DNA of 64,000 nt, taken from NCBI GenBank assembly GCA_039000515.1, contig JBCFYV010000012.1, positions 26,863,412 to 26,927,411 on the forward strand. The letters are read 5' to 3'. The translations under genes and the position numbers were made by a program. Of this stretch, positions 59,091 through 64,000 are shown one piece after another; within the stretch, counting starts at the first letter, position 1; the number at the start of each line of letters is the position of its first letter. A model generated the notes under the pieces. That model worked only from the letters and a program-made list of their open reading frames with translations, made no database searches and had not been told where the DNA came from. The DNA comes from Timema cristinae (lineage: Eukaryota > Arthropoda > Insecta > Phasmatodea > Timematidae).

Positions 59091-59412
59091 ACAATACTAA
59101 ATATACTATTGATAAAACCCTTTCATTTGATAGGTATAAACTAGAACCTACTATTTAAATTCAAGAATCGGTTTTAGATAAAACATTAGTTTGTATTGAA
59201 ACATTAAGTTTGAATGGAAAGCATCAAGAGTAATATCTGTATTTTATAGTTTATTTTTAGCGAAAATGCTTTTTTTTTTTGCAGAATAAATACAATATTG
59301 ATTCAGTATATGAATAAATGTTAGTTTTTTTATATTGTAATTTCAACAAATGCTGAATTCTAGCTATGAAAATAGGGTGTAAAAGTATTCGACCAGAAAC
59401 TTTATTATGTCT
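59091..59412. other. Nothing recognised
   Basis: AT-rich; no supported feature. Confidence 0.4.
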
Positions 59413-59655
59413 CACTGCCCCTTCTAGTTGCACGCATATGTAGGCATACTAATTGCTCTAATGTGTCAGGGATGAGAAAGATTGAGTTAAGAGGAAGTTT
59501 ACCTGTATTTGCATGGAAGGAGGGTGGAAATTCATCAGTAAAAAATTTCCTCAGAACACTTGAACTTGGCTCAAACCCTAATATTTCTATTATCAGCAGT
59601 TTATTCACTCTGATATATTGTTAAAGTGATGCATTAGACCAATGTGGCCAGGGAA
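59413..59655 (-). repeat. SINE type D (minus strand)
   Basis: Minus strand: head CCTGGCCACATTGGTCTAAT, box-B-like GGGTTTGAGCCAAGTTC, body CACCCTCCTTCCATGCAAAT, CAATCTTTCTCATCCC. The tail is poorly preserved. Confidence 0.7.
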
Positions 59656-61690
59656 GGGGTCAGTAACTTCATCTTTGAGGACTGGCGTTAAAATAAACAT
59701 GAGGATTTGGGTCGTTGCATTTTTGCATTATCCTATAATATTCTTAAAAACAATCAAAAACACATACTTTAATATGTAATATTATTAAACAAATATTTGA
59801 ATAATATTTTATTTTTGTAAATTATGATTAAAAGAAAAATATAATAATGTTAATCTCTTACAAAAACATAGCTTATTATTAGAAACAAATATGACAAAAT
59901 ATTATAAGACATTCTTTTATATTTTATTGGATTACAAAATGACTGAGTACTTATTTCATTATTATTACTGTATTATTTTATTGTATAACACAATTTTATT
60001 CACTCATACTTTCTTAATTAACCGTTTTTCTGGTCTTTTACTTACATTATTGTTGAAAAAATACTTTTCTTCCTTGAGTTAATTACTTACAGTCGTATGT
60101 TTGTGTATAATAGCGACCACAGGTGAATAACAACTACAGCAATCTAAAGCAACGTGACAGAGCTTTCAGTCACGTGATATCACTTACTACGCAAAATGTG
60201 CAATGTAAACATTCGGTGGCAATGAGCTAGACGTATGACATCATGACTGGTGCCGTTGTATATTCACAACATTCCTGCAGTGCCAATTAAAACTCCCGTA
60301 TCTCATAAAATAAACATTATTTGAATGTTTGATGACATCATTCTAAGCAGCAGGAACTAGTTGAAAAATACTTGGAAGGAATCCGACTTGATTTCCTTTA
60401 ATTTAAAAAAATCTACAACTGATGCGAAAATGCAATGATGCCAGTCACAGAAGGTTAAACAAATATAAAAAGTCTTGGAAAATTTACGCAATTCTGATGA
60501 TACGTTATGGAATAAAGTTAAATTAAATGTATTTAATGAAGCAATAATTATTTTTTTGCAACAAATATACCTAAAACTAAACAATTATTGACCTTAGCAC
60601 ACGATACATTCCATCATATATTAATCAATACTAATTATATAGAAAACAATTTTGAAACTTGAATAGTTTGAGCTAAAAAAAAAATGGTCTAACTGATGTT
60701 CACAAACGATCACTCATATAAGAGGTCAGGATTCTATGTTGTCGGACAAAATAACAGCGTCCAACGAAAACCGCATTTCCCTATCGACTCTCCATCGTTT
60801 CTGCTGTGTGTGCAGTCAATCATCTGTAAAATTATGCTTTGTTTATACATTACCATCGAAACGCTGATTTGTGTAAGAGTTTTTATCGATATATAAAATA
60901 TATGTCTGTGGTTAAAAATGATAACTCAATTCTTACTTTTAAGTGGTGTGATGCAACAAATAGATATAGATAGAGCTTTATAGATAGAGATTTAAAGTTA
61001 TAATAAGGGTTTGCAGTATAAACATAAACTTTTTGCTTAAAATTGCTGAAAATCTATGAAAAGTTGGTAGCCTTTGAAGAATAGATAACTAGAAAGTCGA
61101 GTGAAGCCTCTTTATATTTATTTTTACCCAGTAAATTTTTTTAATACATCTTACTTAGCGTGATAATACGCATACATAGTTTCAACGACCCACTAGTTTT
61201 GTATAATATTCCTGAGCCATCTTTTCACTCATCCCCTAAAACAAGAGTTTTTATGTTGAATGAAGAACAACTCAACTAAATGAAAACATATTGATATTTC
61301 GAGGCCTATTCTCAAAGACTCCATATCGAGGTAAATAAATCTTTGAAATTTCCTCTTAAAACAACATATTTAAAACTATAAATTCTCAAAAACAAAATAA
61401 TTTAATCTTAAAAATTCTTTTCTGGCAATTGATAGATTAACAAAAACCTAAACAAAAATAAATTAGAATAAAATGTTTCCAACTTTTATAAGATCTAGGC
61501 CATAAAAAATATCACTCTCAAAATAAGCTTATTAAATAAGTTTAAGTTTATAGTAAGTATGAGATGAAAATGATAATCAATCGTGGATTCCAATATTTTT
61601 TTCTATACATCAATTTGGTATAAAATATCGTCTTTGAGTTGTTATGTATTTGTTGCTGAAATACTTGTAAATATAAATGTTAAAAAAAGA
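59656..61690. other. Nothing recognised
   Basis: Very AT-rich to about 60090, then mixed. Frames at 59891-60082, 60357-60584 (minus) and 60696-60896 have no motif. Confidence 0.45.
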
Positions 61691-62363
61691 ATGTAACAAC
61701 CATTGATTAATATTTCTAATACAATGTGGTACCGTGTCCAACTAACGCGAGTAGGGTTGAGTCGTAAAAGACAATTAGTATTCCAAAAGTATGCACTGTA
61801 GGTTATGTTGTTTGACGTAGACAGTAGACCGGGTGTTTCAATTGTAAGAATACTCGCCGCACTAGTAGTATTTTGGGAATTTAACCAGAACGGCTGTTAG
61901 AATATACTGGGATGGTTGTCCTAATTGGTTAAAGGTCATAGAAGAGAATGGAGCTAGCAGCATTGTCATATACCTAGGGGGTCAGTCAGGTAATTGTTAT
62001 AACCCCTTAGAGCAATAATCATACCACCAGGTATATAAAGGTATTTGAAAGATAATTAATATTCAAGGTGTTTAATATTTTAATGTTACCTTTATTGTAA
62101 TAGTGACGCAATACAAAAGAGGTGTAACAAAATAGAGTTCGACTATAATTAAAGTAAATCTTAAGGCATACAGACTATAGGTCATGTAGGAAATGCGTTT
62201 TATAATAACACTTCCACGTATTTCCTTATTTAAAGACAATAATGTGAGTGCTGGAGTCCATCGCGAGTAAACAGTGGAAATCACCCCAGTCACATGCTTT
62301 TCTAGAAACTGTTGGTTGCACCATTTGTACTGCGTAGCTAGAACCTTCCGCTGATAAACAGGG

Positions 62364-62382
62364 AGGGTATATAAACCCCGGC
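62364..62382 (+). promoter_or_regulatory. LTR core promoter (TATA box)
   Basis: AGGGTATATAAACCCC; expected initiation around 62395-62410, inside GCTCTTTTGTGTCAATTG. Confidence 0.6.
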
Positions 62383-62498
62383 TACCTAAACTCGGGGCTG
62401 CTCTTTTGTGTCAATTGACGTACTGTATGTACGTATAAGTATTGTCTGGATTACTCTTCGCGTGATCCACAAGCTTGTATTATACTTTTGTTATTAAT

Positions 62499-62506
62499 TA
62501 ATAAAA
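62499..62506 (+). terminator. LTR polyadenylation signal
   Basis: TAATAAAAG between the putative start and the LTR end, as expected for an R-region signal. Confidence 0.5.
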
Positions 62507-62655
62507 GTGTAAGAACATTAATCTTCACAGACTACAACATCTGTCTATTTCTTCAAGACCTGAGGCTCCTACCAAGGATTTAGTCTCGAAACGAACCTAT
62601 TAGTTCCCATCCTCGAGTTCCCATACCTGAGGGATACGACAGGACGGAAAATTTA

Positions 62656-62676
62656 TGGTGTCAGATGTGGGGTTCG
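62656..62676 (+). other. Primer-binding site complementary to tRNA-Leu
   Basis: TGGTGTCAGATGTGGGGTTC(G) is complementary to the 3' end of insect tRNA-Leu, including its CCA (consensus TGGTGTCAGAAGTGGGATTC), with two mismatches in the first 20 bases. It fixes the LTR's right edge and element orientation. Confidence 0.85.
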
Positions 62677-62819
62677 TCACACTCAACTTGAAGAAAGAAG
62701 AGTTCCAAGTTTGATAACGGTTCACATATAGAAGAAATTCAGTGGCGGCGCGTCTCTAAGAGAGCCACCCAAATCCAATCTCAAGAAGAAAGGTGCTGGG
62801 AAGAGGCGGCGGTCGCAGG

Positions 62820-63145
62820 AGGACGACCCAAGTGCCAGAGACTCCAGGAAAGGACGAGGTGCGCGAGGTCAAGAAGTCCAAGAGGTTCCGGGACTCCAAC
62901 TTCCGATAGGATTGGCGTCTGGCTGTACCCAAGAGACGTACCCAGGACTCCGAGGGAAAAGGACGAGGTACGAGAGTTCAAGAGGTTCCGGGGCTCCAAC
63001 TTCCGATAGGATTGGTGCCTGGCAGTACCCGAAGGTGTACCAGGGACTCCGAGGGAAAAGGACGAGGTACGAGCGGTTCGGGCAGTTCGAGCAGTCCGGA
63101 GGACTCCATCATCCGACAAGAGCGGCGTCCGGCTGTGCCCAGGAT
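62820..63145 (+). repeat. Three ~100-bp tandem units in the retrotransposon leader
   Basis: GC-rich units start near 62830, 62938 and 63037. Each contains CCAGGGACTCC-like, AAAGGACGAGGTACGAG, TTCAAGAGGTTCCGGG, CTCCAACTTCCGATAGGATT and GGCGTCTGGCTGTACCC. The third has an extra GTTCGGGCAGTTCGAGCAGT insertion. Confidence 0.9.
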
Positions 63146-63179
63146 CAACTAGGAGACAAGGAGGGGATAAGGAAGAGAA

Positions 63180-63188
63180 TAGGTAAGT
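63180..63188 (+). promoter_or_regulatory. Potential splice donor in the leader
   Basis: ATAG|GTAAGTGTT is a strong 5' splice site about 110 bases before the gag ATG. It could serve a spliced downstream message (as for env in errantiviruses) or remove gag. The acceptor is not in view. Confidence 0.4.
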
Positions 63189-63290
63189 GTTACCCCATCA
63201 TTTTGTCTGCCTAAAATTGTTGAAGTTTGTAGTAAGGTTGTTCAAGTGGTTGCATTATTGTAAGAGGTCGTCGAAAGCGAAGTATTTAAA

Positions 63291-64000
63291 ATGGCCTTAG
63301 AAGTTAACGATTACTGTCCAATAAGTGAAGCTCTAAAGATTATCCCAGAATCATTCAGTGGGGATAAGCGAAAACTAAGGGAATTTGTAGAGAATGTAGA
63401 AGCAGCGTTTGATTTGGTAAATCCTGTAAACCACCCTAAATTGCTAAAATTTGTCAAAGCTAAAATCACAGGGACGCGAAGTCAAAATTATTAGTTCGAA
63501 CCACAACAGAAACATGGGAAGACGTAAGAGATGTATTAGAAGAAAATTGCGCTACTAGAAGGACGTTAGACTTTTACGCATGTCGTATGTTTAACGCTCG
63601 ACAGGGAACCACCGAACAGATAGCTCAGTGGGGAAGTCGTATAGACACAATGCAAACAGATTTCAAAGAGGCGGCTAGTAGAGTATGCTCACAGGATGAA
63701 CAAGTAGGGGCATTGGCCCTAGTTCAGCATTTGGCAAAAGCTTGCTTTATTCAGGGACTATCAAATGAAAGAATCCAAACCATAGTAAGAAGTAGGAACA
63801 CCGACGTAAGAAGTTTAGGGTTAGCCGTAGAAGTTGCCCTAGAGGAAGAGAGTAACATAATATCGCAGAAGGAAAAGGGTTACCGTGAGAATAGACCAAT
63901 TAAATTGGACAATAGTAGGACAGAAGTAAAGTGTGCAAATTGTCATAAAATAGGACATAGTGTAAATCGCTGTTACCTAAGGAGACAGGTAAAGCCAGAG
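63291..64000 (+). pseudogene. gag gene, frameshifted, cut by window edge
   Basis: Starts at ATG 63291 (AAAATGGCC). The first part (MALEVNDYCPISEALKIIPE…) has the SFSGDKRKLREFVENVEAAF motif, typical of the capsid N-terminal region of Ty3/Gypsy gag (F-x-G-[DN]-x-x-x-L-x-x-F). The frame stops at 63494, but the reading continues one frame over from about 63470. It contains WEDVRDVLEENC, FNARQGTTEQIAQWGSRI, FIQGLSNERIQTIVR and the nucleocapsid zinc knuckle CANCHKIGHSVNRC (CX2CX4HX4C, 63932-63973). A single-base loss near 63470 would explain the break, so this copy's Gag is inactive. Gag coats the RNA and forms virus-like particles in this family. The 3' end and pol are outside the window. Confidence 0.8.

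Larger units (their letters stand above)
61692..62655 (+). repeat. 5' long terminal repeat (left edge uncertain)
   Basis: The right edge is set by the primer-binding site at 62656. A TATA box (GGGTATATAAACCCC, about 62366) with a start region about 30 bases on, and an AATAAA-type signal (AATAAAAGTG, 62500), give a U3-R-U5 order. Confidence 0.6.
61692..64000 (+). mobile_element. LTR retrotransposon (Ty3/Gypsy type), 5' end, runs off window
   Basis: Order seen: promoter-bearing LTR, tRNA-Leu primer-binding site, a leader with three tandem ~100-bp units, then a gag frame with a CCHC knuckle reaching the window edge. Protease, reverse transcriptase, integrase and the 3' LTR lie beyond 64000. The left LTR boundary is uncertain (61692 is the farthest TGT start I would consider, and 62096 is another). 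Confidence 0.8.

Noticed and set aside
62781..63214. Arg/Thr-rich and Gly/Arg-rich frames in the retrotransposon leader
   Set aside because: They are generated by the three GC-rich tandem units and exist on both strands.
1..64000. Bacterial features (operons, Shine-Dalgarno sites, insertion sequences)
   Set aside because: Splice signals, SINEs, LINE and LTR elements and the lack of dense coding mark eukaryotic nuclear DNA.

Overview
This window is AT-rich intergenic DNA from an animal nuclear genome, most likely an insect with a large, transposon-filled genome. Four things point that way: tRNA-derived SINEs with (AAT)n tails, insect-type Tc1/mariner-superfamily, Harbinger-like and LINE relics, eukaryotic splice signals, and the start of a Ty3/Gypsy-type LTR retrotransposon with a tRNA-Leu primer site. 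I see no bacterial operons, rRNA or CRISPR, and no complete protein-coding host gene. The only host-gene candidate is one 134-bp exon-like segment at 38.39-38.53 kb.

Layout. 0-5 kb: AT-rich sequence with old SINE and transposase scraps. 5.4-8.2 kb: a minisatellite whose second half has a higher-order organisation. 9.4-12.3 kb: two arrays of one ~56-bp minisatellite, the second abutting a minus-strand LINE reverse-transcriptase fragment. 12.6-21.5 kb: copies of an unnamed non-coding repeat (here 'F') built of two diverged tandem modules; one is split by a tail-to-tail SINE pair inside a single target duplication. 22.3-23.0 kb: a TIR element. 23.8-26.5 kb: a decayed gene of the multicopy family known in insects as 'tesmin/TSO1-like CXC domain' proteins, split by a Harbinger-like insertion carrying a MADF exon. 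26.8-29.4 kb: a 2.6-kb ACT/ACC trinucleotide array. 29.7-31.1 kb: a relic of a second multicopy gene family. 32-41 kb: SINEs, a 228-bp palindromic MITE, the candidate exon and an AT satellite. 41.7-46.75 kb: a second CXC-family pseudogene flanked by long, clearly alignable inverted repeats, so it looks like a complete but dead ~5-kb DNA transposon; 260 bp of it recur at 47.85 kb. 51.77-53.5 kb: a dead mariner-superfamily transposon with TIRs, TA duplications and a SINE nested in its left TIR. 54-60 kb: SINEs, hAT-like MITEs and tRNA-like sequences. 61.7-64 kb: LTR, primer site, repeat-containing leader and frameshifted gag of a retrotransposon that runs off the window.

How the parts relate. 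The window records nested insertions (SINE in F, SINE in mariner TIR, Harbinger-like in CXC-family gene). The strongest candidate for something under-described is the CXC-family gene between long TIRs, which suggests the family is a DNA-transposon superfamily. Next are the dimeric F repeat, the SINE families with different tRNA heads but a common 3' end, and the LINE-linked minisatellite. All family assignments come from recognising motifs by eye; no search was run.
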